From an uncultured Arthrobacter sp. (GTDB lineage: Bacteria; Actinomycetota; Actinomycetes; Actinomycetales; Micrococcaceae), in contig NZ_CANLSZ010000001.1 of assembly GCF_947493765.1 (NCBI RefSeq), positions 248,001-312,000 on the forward strand: DNA of 64,000 bases. The letters run 5' to 3'. The notes under the pieces were generated by a model. The model was given only the letters and a program-made list of their open reading frames with translations. It had not been told where the DNA came from and ran no database searches. Numbering within the stretch: the first letter of the stretch is position 1; the number at the start of each line of letters is the position of its first letter. Position numbers and translations under genes: made by a program. This document shows, piece after piece, positions 25,169 through 33,960 of the stretch.

Positions 25169-25831
25169 TCAAGTCCCCTCAGGAGACCCAAAGTCGAGCA
25201 TTATCCACTGGTTCTCTTCCCACAGAGCAATGGTCACGTTAAGCGTCAAAGGAAGTGCTTCTGATTTATTGATCTCGGTGCCTGTTGAGTCGAAGTAGGT
25301 TAGACCAGCTTGTTCGACACCAACAAACGAGTTGATAGACCCACTAGTGTTATTTATGAACTCAGTATCAAAGGAGGAAAGGTTAACTGCACCTCCGACA
25401 ATCCACCCCTTGTCGGCATATAAATCTCGCACTTGTCCTGTCAGGTTCGCGCAGGTCCGGCATCCCGGGTCAGTCACCGCATCGAACGGCGCCCAGTCAT
25501 TGGTCTCGTAGCCGTAGGAGAACAGCTCGAACCAGTACTCCGTGAAAGCCTCCAGCCCCTCCGCCGAGTTCTCGTCCGCCAGTGCCGGCTTCACGGGGAC
25601 CGGGATGTTGACCGCCGGCCCGGCCGATGATGCCGGTGAGGGCTGCGGAGTCGACGGCACCGACTCGGACGGCGTCGACCCGGGCGCCGAAGGAGTGGTG
25701 ATTCCAGGAGGAGACCCGTCGGTCGATGGTTCCGACGGGCCCTGACAGCCGCTGAGCAACACCACGGAGAGGAGTGCGCCTGCAAGGATCGGCCCGGCCC
25801 GTCGACGACCATCTGTACCCACAGAAAACAC
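25169..25831 (-). CDS. DUF6318 family lipoprotein
   Basis: A 220-residue lipoprotein. A short basic N terminus is followed by the hydrophobic stretch and lipobox LLSGC, then a Ser/Pro/Thr-rich linker of ~45 residues. The C-terminal domain contains FTEYWFELFSYGYETNDW and PGCRTCANLTGQVRDLY, which I recognise as DUF6318. The domain resembles NTF2-like folds; its function is unknown. The start is taken as GTG 25831, with GGGGAG 4 bases upstream; TTG 25849 and GTG 25822 are alternatives. The second half is clearly poorer in G+C than its surroundings. Paired with the PKD protein that follows. Confidence 0.78.
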   Translation of the reverse strand: MFSVGTDGRRRAGPILAGALLSVVLLSGCQGPSEPSTDGSPPGITTPSAPGSTPSESVPSTPQPSPASSAGPAVNIPVPVKPALADENSAEGLEAFTEYWFELFSYGYETNDWAPFDAVTDPGCRTCANLTGQVRDLYADKGWIVGGAVNLSSFDTEFINNTSGSINSFVGVEQAGLTYFDSTGTEINKSEALPLTLNVTIALWEENQWIMLDFGSPEGT

Positions 25832-25953
25832 GTGACTCCCCGATCGCAATCGCCTGCTCAGCCGGAATGGGCATCAGCATAACCCGCCCGAAGTCCTCCC
25901 CGACAGGTTGTGCACAGGTCCGCGTCACCAGGAATCCGCAGCCGCCGAGAGGA

Positions 25954-26000
25954 ACCGGACAGGACGGGACAGGACGGGACAGGACAGGACGGGACCGGAC
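25954..26000. repeat. Short tandem repeat of GGACA/GGACG units
   Basis: About nine imperfect 5-bp units (GGACA, GGACG, GGACC) in a row, between the DUF6318 gene start and the end of the ABC permease gene. Purine-rich on the plus strand. The rest of this ~200-base gap shows no gene. Confidence 0.75.
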
Positions 26001-26031
26001 GGTACCACCCAGCCCTGCGAAGCACGTGATG

Positions 26032-27597
26032 TCAGCGGTTCCTCGACACTGCCAGCAGGAGCTCCGGAGCCCGGCGGTCGTACCACCGGCCACCGGCACG
26101 TATGCCGAGCAGAAGTACGACCCCGCCGAGCAGCACCCCGACCAGGAGTGTCAGCCAGCCGTAGAGCTGATCCCCGCTCACGAAGTACACGATCGTCAGG
26201 ACGATCTCCGGCAGTGCCAGCAGCAGCATCACAAGCCACCCACCGAACTGCACTACGAACATCAGGAAGTTGGTCCCGGGCGGCGCCTTGAAGGCGCTCT
26301 CCCCCGGAAGCGGCACGTTGTAGGTGTACCGGGCCGAGATGAAGCTCGACAGACCCGTGCCGGTGAACAGGAACCCCAGGGCGAGGCCGAGCATCACCGG
26401 CAGATCCTCCATCCTCGCGGCGATGAGCAGCGGCAGCACCGTCAGGACGAGCGTTGCGGGCAAGGCGAAGACGAGCAGGGCGGCCGCCCTCCCCCAGCGG
26501 TCGTCGCGCCCGCTGACCCCCGTGGAGAGATGCAGGCTGAACGCCGTGTTGTCGTAGGAGACATCCGCCGAGATGGCCCAGGCGAGCAGGAACGCCGCGA
26601 TGGGTCCGACGAAGGCGAACGCCCCTCCGGCCCCACCGCCCGAGAGGAACAGGAGGACGGCCAGCAACGGGATGAGGACGAGCGAGGCTGCGTACCGCGG
26701 ATCCCGTACCCAGTACGTCAGCGCCCGGGCAGCGACCGCTCCCGAGGGGGTTGCCGGGAAACGGCTGAACCAGCCGAGGTTCCCGCCCGCCTTCTTCGTC
26801 ATGGCGTTGTAGGGCGGGGTGACCAGCGCGTGGCTGAGACTGCGGCTCCACAGGAGCACGAACACGGCGAGGGTGGCGACGCCGATGAGTACGCGCACGA
26901 CGGCGAGCAAAGGGTTCCCCGCGGCGACGTCGGCCGGAGCGGCCCACAGTGCCCCGAGGGGCGTCCAGGCCAGCACGTCCGCGAGCTTGCCGGCGAAGCC
27001 CGGCGAACCCTGGAAGCCGGCCGCGAGTCCGCCGATGATGGGACCGAGGAAGAAGAGCGGGAGGAAGGCCACGATGCCGTTCACGTCCTTGAACCGCCGG
27101 GATCCGGTGAGGGCGGAGACCGCCGTCGTGACGAGCCGCGAGGCGACGACGCACAGCACCACCGCGAGCAGTCCGCAGACCAGTGCCGTCAGTGCGGCCG
27201 CGGGGTAGCGGATCCAGGTGATGACCAGCGTCAGGGCGGCTATGAGCGTCACCAGACCCGGGATCCCCACCAGTCCGCCGAGTACCAGGCCCGCCAGCAG
27301 CTGGCGCATGGGGATCGTGTAGGTGACGAAGCGTGCGGGATCGAGCGTCATGTCCACACCGGACACCGCGATCGGGATCACGATCCAGCCCAGCACCGTC
27401 GCCGAGCCCCCGATCACCAGGATGGTGCGGATGAGTTCGGGATCCGCCGATCCCAGGAACACCAGACCGCTGACGAGGAACGCGAGCATCCCCAGGCCGT
27501 ACAGACCGCCGAGGATCACCCCGACGAGTTGTGCGGTGCTCCGCTTCAACGAATTGCGGAGGAGCGTCAGTTTGAGCCTCAGGAGGTGCGCAACCAC
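26032..27597 (-). CDS. ABC transporter permease
   Basis: A 521-residue integral membrane protein with about 12 hydrophobic segments, beginning MVAHLLRLKLTLLRNSLKRS. Unlike typical 250-residue ABC-2 permeases it has the doubled length of large Gram-positive exporter permeases. The GTG at 27597 is chosen because it overlaps the end of the ATPase gene by 19 bases; the frame upstream only shadows that gene. Together they form an exporter of unknown substrate. No extracellular domain or catalytic motif is visible. Confidence 0.85.
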   Translation of the reverse strand: MVAHLLRLKLTLLRNSLKRSTAQLVGVILGGLYGLGMLAFLVSGLVFLGSADPELIRTILVIGGSATVLGWIVIPIAVSGVDMTLDPARFVTYTIPMRQLLAGLVLGGLVGIPGLVTLIAALTLVITWIRYPAAALTALVCGLLAVVLCVVASRLVTTAVSALTGSRRFKDVNGIVAFLPLFFLGPIIGGLAAGFQGSPGFAGKLADVLAWTPLGALWAAPADVAAGNPLLAVVRVLIGVATLAVFVLLWSRSLSHALVTPPYNAMTKKAGGNLGWFSRFPATPSGAVAARALTYWVRDPRYAASLVLIPLLAVLLFLSGGGAGGAFAFVGPIAAFLLAWAISADVSYDNTAFSLHLSTGVSGRDDRWGRAAALLVFALPATLVLTVLPLLIAARMEDLPVMLGLALGFLFTGTGLSSFISARYTYNVPLPGESAFKAPPGTNFLMFVVQFGGWLVMLLLALPEIVLTIVYFVSGDQLYGWLTLLVGVLLGGVVLLLGIRAGGRWYDRRAPELLLAVSRNR

Positions 27598-28388
27598 GAG
27601 AGCCCTTCCGCCGTGTTCCGACCGCCCACGAGGTCGACGAAGCGATCCTCCAGCGTGGCCTCGCCACGGACCTCGTCGATCGTGCCGGCAGCGAGGACCG
27701 TGCCCGCCGCGATGACCGCGACGTGGTCGCACATGCGCTGCACCAGGTCCATCACGTGGCTCGAGACGATCACCGAACCGCCCGAGTGCACGTAGCTGCT
27801 GAGGATGTCGCGGATGTTCGCGGCCGAGACGGGATCCACCGACTCGAAGGGCTCGTCGAGGACGAGCAGCTTCGGAGCATGGATGAGGGCCGATGCCAGG
27901 GCGATCTTCTTGGTCATGCCCGCGGAGTAGTCGACCACCAGTGTTCCCGCGTCGTTCGTCAGATCGAGGGCCCGCAGCAGGTCGCCCGTCCGCTCGGCGA
28001 CCGTCTCCCGGTCCATCCCGCGCAGCAGTCCCGCATAGGTGACGAGCTGCTCACCGGTCAGCCGGTCGAACAGCCTGACGCCGTCGGGCAGGACTCCCAT
28101 CAGCCTCTTGGCCTCGAGCGGCTTCTCCCAGACGTCGACGCCGTGCACGAGCGCCCGCCCGTGGTCCGGCCGCAGCAGGCCCGTCGCCATGGACAGCGTG
28201 GTGGTCTTCCCCGCCCCGTTGGGGCCGACCAGCCCGAAGAAGGAGCCGGCCGGCACCTCCAGGTCCACCCCGTTCACGGCGATCTTGTCCCCGAAGCGCT
28301 TCGCCAGACCGCGGATGCTCAGGGCCGCGGTCCGGGATGGCTGCTGCGGACTGTCCTGCTCAGGGGGCGATGGCACGGGAGAACTCAT
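27579..28388 (-). CDS. ABC transporter ATP-binding protein
   Basis: A 269-residue ATPase with Walker A GPNGAGKTTT (~54-63), the Q-loop region LMGVLPDGVRLFDRL, a signature DYSAGMTKKIALASAL (SAGM instead of the usual SGGQ), Walker B KLLVLDEPFESVD and the H-loop in VIVSSHVMD. It is of the CcmA/ABC-2 exporter type. The ATG at 28388 follows TAGCCT by 6 bases, so the message is probably leaderless. Gene order ATPase-permease with overlapping ends indicates one exporter. Confidence 0.93.
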   Translation of the reverse strand: MSSPVPSPPEQDSPQQPSRTAALSIRGLAKRFGDKIAVNGVDLEVPAGSFFGLVGPNGAGKTTTLSMATGLLRPDHGRALVHGVDVWEKPLEAKRLMGVLPDGVRLFDRLTGEQLVTYAGLLRGMDRETVAERTGDLLRALDLTNDAGTLVVDYSAGMTKKIALASALIHAPKLLVLDEPFESVDPVSAANIRDILSSYVHSGGSVIVSSHVMDLVQRMCDHVAVIAAGTVLAAGTIDEVRGEATLEDRFVDLVGGRNTAEGLSWLRTS

Positions 28389-28394
28389 GAGCAC

Positions 28395-28400
28395 AGGCTA
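28395..28400 (-). promoter_or_regulatory. -10 element TAGCCT, leaderless promoter of the ABC exporter
   Basis: Minus-strand TAGCCT, 6 bases, ATG at 28388. No ribosome-binding site. Confidence 0.5.
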
Positions 28401-28547
28401 GCAACGGGCCCGGAGCCTGTTCGTCATCCCAAAGACGGAAGATCGGCGCTCGAGAAGCGGCTGCGGGCGCATCGGCCGGTGGTGCGGGAGGCCGGGACGT
28501 CCTCCGATCGGTCGACGGGGGCGGGACGCGGCGCAGCGCGCCTCGGG

Positions 28548-29504
28548 TCAGAAGAGGGCCCGTGCCAGCGCGCTGCGAGCTTTCGTCACCCGAGGATCAG
28601 CGGTCCCGACGACGTCGAACAGTTCCAGCAGTCGCTTGCGTGCGCTCTCCCTGTCCTCGCCGGCGCTGCGGGCGATGAGATCGACGATGCGCTTGAACGC
28701 GTCCTCGACGTGCCCGCCCGTGAGATCGAGATCGGCGACCGCGAGCTGGGCCTCGACGGAGTCCGGTTGGTCGGCTCCGCGTCGTCGCACCTCCTCCGCG
28801 TCGAGCTCCTGGACGCGGCCCATCAGTTCCACCTGCGCGAGCCCGGCCTTCGCGTCCGCATCGGCCGGCTGCTCGGCGAGCGCGCGCCGGTACGCGGCGG
28901 CGGCGGTCTGGAAGTCACCCTGTTCGATGGCGTCGAAGGCCTCCTGGTGCAGGGGTGGCAGCGGCGGCTCCTCCGCCGGGACGGTGTCGGGCTGGGTTCC
29001 GTCGTTCAGCGTGCCGGTGACCCCGTTGGCCTCGGCGACCTTCATGAGCTCGTCGAGATAGGCCTGGATCTGGGGAGCGGGCAGCAACCCCTCGAACAGG
29101 GGCACGGGCTGCCCCTTGACCACGGCAACCACCGTCGGCACGCCCTGCGCCTGGAGCGCCTGGGCAATCTGCGGCTGGGACTGCAGGTCCACCTGTGCCA
29201 GGAGGATCCGACCGTCGAACTCGATCGTGGCGGCCTCGAGCACCGCCGTCACCTGATTGGACTGGTCGCTGTGGGTGGAGCGCAGATTGACCACGATCGG
29301 CACCTGCGAGGAGAGCTGCACCAGCTGCGGGAACGTCTGCTCCGTCACCTCCACGATGTACGGGCTCGATCCGGCCGGCACCTGCCGGCCCGCGTCCGGT
29401 CGGGACGCGGCGTCGGCCCGGGCCTTCAGGGCCGACAGGTCCACGGCTCCGCGAAGATTCATGCTCGACGGCGGGGTCCCGCCCCGCTGTGCTGGTGTAG
29501 ACAA
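28548..29504 (-). CDS. Thioredoxin-fold/TPR protein (YbbN/CnoX-like) without cysteines
   Basis: A 318-residue protein. An N-terminal thioredoxin-like domain (residues ~48-150, SPYIVEVTEQTFPQLV...VVVNLRSTHSDQS...VPTVVAVVKGQPV) is followed by TPR-like repeats rich in Ala (~190-318). The layout is that of YbbN/CnoX co-chaperones, which pass unfolding proteins to chaperones. The active-site position reads STHSDQS instead of WCGPC, and the whole protein has no cysteine, so it cannot be redox-active. The start at TTG 29504 has AGAGAGG upstream; ATG 29462 (MNLRGAVDL) is an equally plausible start. Confidence 0.82.
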   Translation of the reverse strand: MSTPAQRGGTPPSSMNLRGAVDLSALKARADAASRPDAGRQVPAGSSPYIVEVTEQTFPQLVQLSSQVPIVVNLRSTHSDQSNQVTAVLEAATIEFDGRILLAQVDLQSQPQIAQALQAQGVPTVVAVVKGQPVPLFEGLLPAPQIQAYLDELMKVAEANGVTGTLNDGTQPDTVPAEEPPLPPLHQEAFDAIEQGDFQTAAAAYRRALAEQPADADAKAGLAQVELMGRVQELDAEEVRRRGADQPDSVEAQLAVADLDLTGGHVEDAFKRIVDLIARSAGEDRESARKRLLELFDVVGTADPRVTKARSALARALF

Positions 29505-29564
29505 TGCTCTACCTCTCTCTTGTACTGCTGCTGGTCTGGCTGGATCCGGCGCTGGGCACCGCGG

Positions 29565-31451
29565 TCAGCGGAGCTCGGCGGACAACAACTGCTGGGCCAC
29601 CCCGACGACGCGGACCGCGTCGGCGCTGCCTGCGGGCGGTACATACATCATCACTGCTTCTCCCCGGATCACGTCGATCCCGGTCCTGCTCGTCGCCTCC
29701 CCGGTCAGGGACTCGTACACGGTCCCGTCGAGGTCGATCCTGCCGGCCGCCGACGTCGGGACTCTCGAGGAGGTCTGGGTGAGATACCCGAACACCATTG
29801 CTCCCCCGTCGCCCGTGGGCAGCGCCCGGGTCTGCTGGTCCTGTGCGGCATGCGAGGAGGAGACCGTGGCCCCGCTGCTGGCGGGCGCATCGCTGATCCC
29901 GGCCTGCAGACCGGTGATGGCCCCGGCGAGCGTCTCCTCCTCGAAGACGCCCTCCCTCCTGGCGGACGGATTGGAGAGGACCCCGGCGAGGGCGGCGACC
30001 GCCTCCTGCGGCGCCAGTGTCAGTGCACCGGGCTCGTCCAGCGGGATGGGCCCCGTGGCTCCCGGGGGCGGTGGCGTGGGGAAGATGACCTCCGGAAGCA
30101 TCTGCACCGCCGTGACGAGCCGGTAGTTCTCGCGGGCCGACTCCTGCTCGAGCACCAGCGCCTGCGGGACGGGGTTCCCGGCACCCTGGGTGAGGACGGC
30201 GAGCGTCCTCGGCCACTGGACACCGGTGGGGATCATCTCCAGCAGCACGGGCGCTGCGGCAACCGGGACCGGGGGCGCAGCGGTGGCGTCCTGCGCGCCC
30301 ACCTCGTAGGTCGCCACCCGGAGGTCGCGTGCCGCGCCGTCCACGCGGGGTGCCAGGCGCTCCGGGTCGGCAGCGGCGTCGGCGTCGGCGACGGTCGTCG
30401 CGACCGCTGCGAGGATGCGCTCGAGCTGGCTGTCGAGGACCACGGGCGGACCGCTCGCCGCGCTCCCCGGTGACGGCGCCCCTGTCGCCAGCGGCGGCTC
30501 GTCCGCGGCGGTGGCAGGTGCAGTGCTCGTGGCTGATGCTGTGCTCGCGGCTGTTGCTGTTGCTGTTGCTGTGGCTGTGGTATCCACACCCGGAGCGAGC
30601 GCGAGACCGGGGGCTGCCACGAGGAGGGATCCTGCACCGGCCAGGCCGATCACCAGCGTGGCGGACCGGGGAGCGCTGCTCGCGGACACGCCACCGGAGC
30701 TGCCCGGCGCGTCCTGCCGCTGCTCGTCGGCGGTCGACCCCGCGCGGTCCTGGGTGGCGGCACGCCGCCCGCGGCGCCCGCGCGGTGCGCTGAACAGCAC
30801 CACCAGACCGAGGACCACCACGAGCGCACCGCCGACGAGCAGCGGCAGGGCGAGCGGGGTGGACCGGTCGTTGGGCAGGGTCACCGAGACGTCCGTGGGC
30901 GCGGGGACTCCCCCGCCGGTGGCGAGGACGATCGACCAGTCCCCCTCGACGGGTTCGCTCCAGCGGTACGACGCCCGTCCGGTAGCGGAGGTCTCGCTCA
31001 CCCAGAGGTCGCTGCCGGCGGGATCGGGCACGGTCGGCTCGCCCTCGGTGTAGTGCGCGGCGAGGGTGTCCCCGACAGTGCCGGTGATGCTGACCCGGGC
31101 AGCCTCCCCCACCCAGGCCTCGACGTCGGACGATCGGCCGACGGCGAGGGTGAAGGGGCCGTCCCCCTCGACCGTCACCTCGAGGTCCCCGCCCTGGTCC
31201 CCGCGGACCTCCGGCATGATGACGGTCACGGGCGCGGCCCGCGTGTCCCCGATGGTGCTGATCGTGCGCGTCTCGGCCGGCATCGACACGGTCCGCACGC
31301 CGATGCCGAGCAGCAGCAGCACGAGCCCCGCGACGATGATCGGTACAGCCGCCTTCACACGCACTCGTCGCCTATCGTCGTCCTCACCGCCTGGCCCGGC
31401 GGCCCTGGAGGTCGGTCCCGGCCCCGCCGGGGCCGGCCAGGGAATGGTCAC
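29565..31451 (-). CDS. Large membrane-anchored protein of unknown function (possibly DUF8094-like)
   Basis: A 628-residue protein whose predicted layout is: N-terminal helix (residues ~33-52), an extracytoplasmic beta-rich domain to ~185, a second helix (~200-222), a charged linker, a third hydrophobic stretch (~263-287), a low-complexity run of alternating Thr-Ala near 292-310, and a ~310-residue exported C-terminal domain. I recognise similarity to an actinobacterial family of exported proteins but cannot name an activity. The GTG 31451 start gives a 30-residue charged lead; GTG 31364 or 31358 would start just before the first helix. It is divergent from the AI-2E gene and downstream genes on its strand start 60 bases away. 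Confidence 0.7.
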   Translation of the reverse strand: MTIPWPAPAGPGPTSRAAGPGGEDDDRRRVRVKAAVPIIVAGLVLLLLGIGVRTVSMPAETRTISTIGDTRAAPVTVIMPEVRGDQGGDLEVTVEGDGPFTLAVGRSSDVEAWVGEAARVSITGTVGDTLAAHYTEGEPTVPDPAGSDLWVSETSATGRASYRWSEPVEGDWSIVLATGGGVPAPTDVSVTLPNDRSTPLALPLLVGGALVVVLGLVVLFSAPRGRRGRRAATQDRAGSTADEQRQDAPGSSGGVSASSAPRSATLVIGLAGAGSLLVAAPGLALAPGVDTTATATATATAASTASATSTAPATAADEPPLATGAPSPGSAASGPPVVLDSQLERILAAVATTVADADAAADPERLAPRVDGAARDLRVATYEVGAQDATAAPPVPVAAAPVLLEMIPTGVQWPRTLAVLTQGAGNPVPQALVLEQESARENYRLVTAVQMLPEVIFPTPPPPGATGPIPLDEPGALTLAPQEAVAALAGVLSNPSARREGVFEEETLAGAITGLQAGISDAPASSGATVSSSHAAQDQQTRALPTGDGGAMVFGYLTQTSSRVPTSAAGRIDLDGTVYESLTGEATSRTGIDVIRGEAVMMYVPPAGSADAVRVVGVAQQLLSAELR

Positions 31452-31645
31452 TCAATGGTACCGACATCCCACGGGACCGGCCGGTGTCGACGCTGGAGCG
31501 TGAGGGGCGGGGCCCCTGAGGTGGACCACGCCGGTCGTCCCGTGCACGGGGTTTGCAGGAGCCGGTTCAGCGCGTGTGCCGGCTGTTAGGGTTTTCGCTA
31601 GACCCGCGGCAGAGGCCCCCGCCCACCCGAAAGCAGACTCCTTCG

Positions 31646-32959
31646 TTGACCGATCACCAGGATGTGCCGAGCGACCAGCCGCTCCCGCGCCCCGGCCCGG
31701 CGGCGCCCGGGCACGACGAGCGGTCCGTCGCCGAACGGCCCATCGGGTCCGACCCGCAACCCTCGGCCCTGCGCTCGCTCCTGACCGCGGCCCGCCGGAC
31801 CCTGCCCTCCGCCCAGCCCCGCCCGCGCTTCACGTTCCCGCCCGAGCGGGAGGACGTCCCGGTGGATCAGGAGGTCTCGCTGGGCGACGACCGCCTGAAG
31901 TTCGGCGACACCGGACAGCCGAGCCTGCGCAACCATCCCATCCACTTCGGCTTCATGGTCAGCGTGGGCGTGGGTCTGGCCCTGCTCGCGTTCTTCATCA
32001 TCACGAATGTGGGCGAACTCCTCGTCTGGATCGGCGCCGCGCTCTTCATCGCCCTCGGCCTCGATCCGATCGTCCGCTGGCTCGAGACCAGGCACGTTCC
32101 CCGCCCGGCCGGCATCGCCTTGGCGGTCTCGCTCCTCGTCGGCATCGTGGCAGGATTCTTCGCGCTCCTCATCCCCACGATCGTCAACCAGACTTCGCAG
32201 ATCCTCGCCGGCGCTCCGGGCTACGCCGACGACTTCCTGCGGTCGGAGTTCTTCACCACGCTCGACGAGCAGTTCCAGGTGCGCGACCGCGTCACCTCGG
32301 AGATCGACCGGTTCTTCGCGGACAGCGACGCCCTGGGCGGCATCTTCGGCGGTGTGATCGGCGTGGGCACGGTGATCCTGAACAGCCTCTTCGGCACGCT
32401 CGTGGTCCTGGTGCTGACGCTCTACTTCCTCGCCAGTCTCCCCGGCATGAAGAAGTGGGCGTACCGGCTCGCCCCACGCTCCCGCCGACCCCGGGTGGAG
32501 GTCCTGGCGGAGGAGATCACCCGCAGCGTGGGCCTCTACGTCATCGGGCAGGCGTGCGTGGCCCTGCTCAACGGCACCTTCGCCTTCATCGTGATGACGA
32601 TCGCGGATGTCCCCTTCTCCATCCTGCTCGGCTTCGTCGTCGCGCTGCTGGCCTTCGTCCCGCTCGTCGGCGGAACCATTGCCGCGGTGGTCGTCAGCCT
32701 CGTGGCCCTGACCGTGGGCTGGGAGACGGTGCTGCTCTTCGCCGTTCCCTACATCGCCTACCTGCAGTTCGAGGCCTACTTCATCTCGCCACGGATCATG
32801 CATCGGGCCGTCGCCGTCCCCGGGGCGATCGCGGTGATCGCGGTGATCGCCGGCGGCAGCCTGCTCGGGGTGCTCGGCGCACTCATCGCGATCCCCACCG
32901 CGGCCGCCGTGATGCTGCTGCTCAAGGAGGTCTTCATCGCCCGGCAGGACAATCTGTAG
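31646..32959 (+). CDS. AI-2E family transporter
   Basis: A 437-residue membrane protein of the TqsA/PerM (UPF0118) family. About 100 hydrophilic N-terminal residues precede eight hydrophobic segments, with PRPAGIALAVSLLVG, an inter-helix soluble region and the C-terminal family motif GGSLLGVLGALIAIPTAAA. Members export autoinducer-2-like molecules or ions; for most the substrate is unproven. The TTG at 31646 is a guess, since no strong ribosome-binding site is visible and the frame extends up to 31553. It converges on the hydrolase 14 bases downstream. Confidence 0.85.
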   Translation: MTDHQDVPSDQPLPRPGPAAPGHDERSVAERPIGSDPQPSALRSLLTAARRTLPSAQPRPRFTFPPEREDVPVDQEVSLGDDRLKFGDTGQPSLRNHPIHFGFMVSVGVGLALLAFFIITNVGELLVWIGAALFIALGLDPIVRWLETRHVPRPAGIALAVSLLVGIVAGFFALLIPTIVNQTSQILAGAPGYADDFLRSEFFTTLDEQFQVRDRVTSEIDRFFADSDALGGIFGGVIGVGTVILNSLFGTLVVLVLTLYFLASLPGMKKWAYRLAPRSRRPRVEVLAEEITRSVGLYVIGQACVALLNGTFAFIVMTIADVPFSILLGFVVALLAFVPLVGGTIAAVVVSLVALTVGWETVLLFAVPYIAYLQFEAYFISPRIMHRAVAVPGAIAVIAVIAGGSLLGVLGALIAIPTAAAVMLLLKEVFIARQDNL

Positions 32960-32973
32960 TCCGTCCTGCGGGG

Positions 32974-33783
32974 TCAGCCGGCAACGGACGGGGCGGGAGC
33001 GACGGCCGCCGGACCGTTCCAGTGCGTCGGGAGGGGAAGCGCGAACTCCGGACGGACGGCGCCGACGATCTCGTTCAGCGCCCGTGCGGCGTACTTCTCA
33101 CCGACCCAGAGGTGCTTGGCGCCCTCCACACCGAGCACTTCGGCCTGCGGTACACGGGCGAAGCGGTCGGCCGCCGCGTCCGGCACGAGGTAGTCGTCGA
33201 ACTCGGGGACGAGGACCTTCAGTGGTAGACCGCTCTCGCGCCAGACGTCGAGATCCGCGTCGACCGCCCGGTGCAGCGGCGGCGAGAGCAGGACGGCGCC
33301 GCTGATGTGCCCGGCCATCGGCTCGAGCGCCCCGTACTTCAGGCAGAGCTCGGTCCCGAAGGACCATCCGACCAGCCAGATGTCGGGCAGGTCCTCGGCC
33401 AGGGCACGATCGACCGCGGCCTGCAGGTCCATCCGCTCCCCGTCGCCGCCGTCGAAGGTTCCCTCGCTGCAGCCCTGGGGTGAGCACGTGCCGCGTGTGT
33501 TGAACCGCAGGACCGCCAGATCCGCCAGCGCGGGCAGGCGGAAGGCGGCCTTCTTGTAGACGTGGGAGTCCATGAAGCCCCCGTGGGTGGGCAGGGGGTG
33601 GAGCATCACCAGGGTCGCCACGGGCGCCCGGTCCGCGGGGGTGGCCAGTTCACCGACGAGCGTCAGACCGTCCTCGGTGAGCAGTTCGATGCTGCGGCGA
33701 TCGGCGGGCAGGACCGTGGACGCCCGGATCTGGGTGCCGGCGGCGTCGGTGGTGAAGGTGTATTCCGGAGCAGCACTGGACAT
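32974..33783 (-). CDS. Alpha/beta-fold hydrolase (dienelactone hydrolase/lipase-like)
   Basis: A 269-residue alpha/beta hydrolase. LVMLHPLPTHGG provides the oxyanion segment (~58-70), GWSFG the nucleophile (~142), VPEFDDYLVP the acid region and GAKHLWVGE the catalytic His (~230). Cys residues in RGTCSPQGCSEG follow the second strand. The substrate is unknown. The ATG at 33783 follows TAGACT by 6 bases. It is flanked on its upstream side by a tandemly duplicated 58-bp segment. Confidence 0.85.
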   Translation of the reverse strand: MSSAAPEYTFTTDAAGTQIRASTVLPADRRSIELLTEDGLTLVGELATPADRAPVATLVMLHPLPTHGGFMDSHVYKKAAFRLPALADLAVLRFNTRGTCSPQGCSEGTFDGGDGERMDLQAAVDRALAEDLPDIWLVGWSFGTELCLKYGALEPMAGHISGAVLLSPPLHRAVDADLDVWRESGLPLKVLVPEFDDYLVPDAAADRFARVPQAEVLGVEGAKHLWVGEKYAARALNEIVGAVRPEFALPLPTHWNGPAAVAPAPSVAG

Positions 33784-33789
33784 GACACC

Positions 33790-33795
33790 AGTCTA
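33790..33795 (-). promoter_or_regulatory. -10 element TAGACT, leaderless promoter of the hydrolase gene
   Basis: Minus-strand TAGACT, 6 bases, ATG at 33783; lies 33 bases from the duplicated segment. Confidence 0.55.
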
Positions 33796-33828
33796 GGGGC
33801 GCCCGCGAAGTGCTGGTCGGGTGCCTGC

Positions 33829-33960
33829 GAGGGCCGGATCAGTACCGGAAGCTGCGGGTCTGCCAACAGCGCACGTGCCAGTGCCTCGGGCCAGATACCC
33901 CTGAGGGCCGGATCAGTACCGGAAGCTGCGGGTCTGCCAACAGCGCACGTGCCAGTGCCT
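33829..33960 (-). repeat. 58-bp direct repeat duplicating a gene 3' end
   Basis: Two identical 58-bp copies (33829-33886 and 33903-33960), 16 bases apart. The right copy contains the last 16 codons and stop of the small Cys/His gene on the minus strand; the left copy lies downstream of that stop and is non-coding. Perfect identity indicates a recent duplication. Confidence 0.92.

Noticed and set aside
25954-26000. CRISPR-like repeats
   Set aside because: The units are 5 bp with no spacers and no cas genes nearby.
25774-27795. A 673-codon charged open frame on the plus strand
   Set aside because: It is antisense to the ABC permease, which has clear membrane segments and overlaps its ATPase gene correctly.
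33829-33960. Attachment-site or insertion-sequence direct repeat
   Set aside because: There is no integrase, transposase or cargo between the copies, which are only 16 bases apart; a simple tandem duplication explains it.
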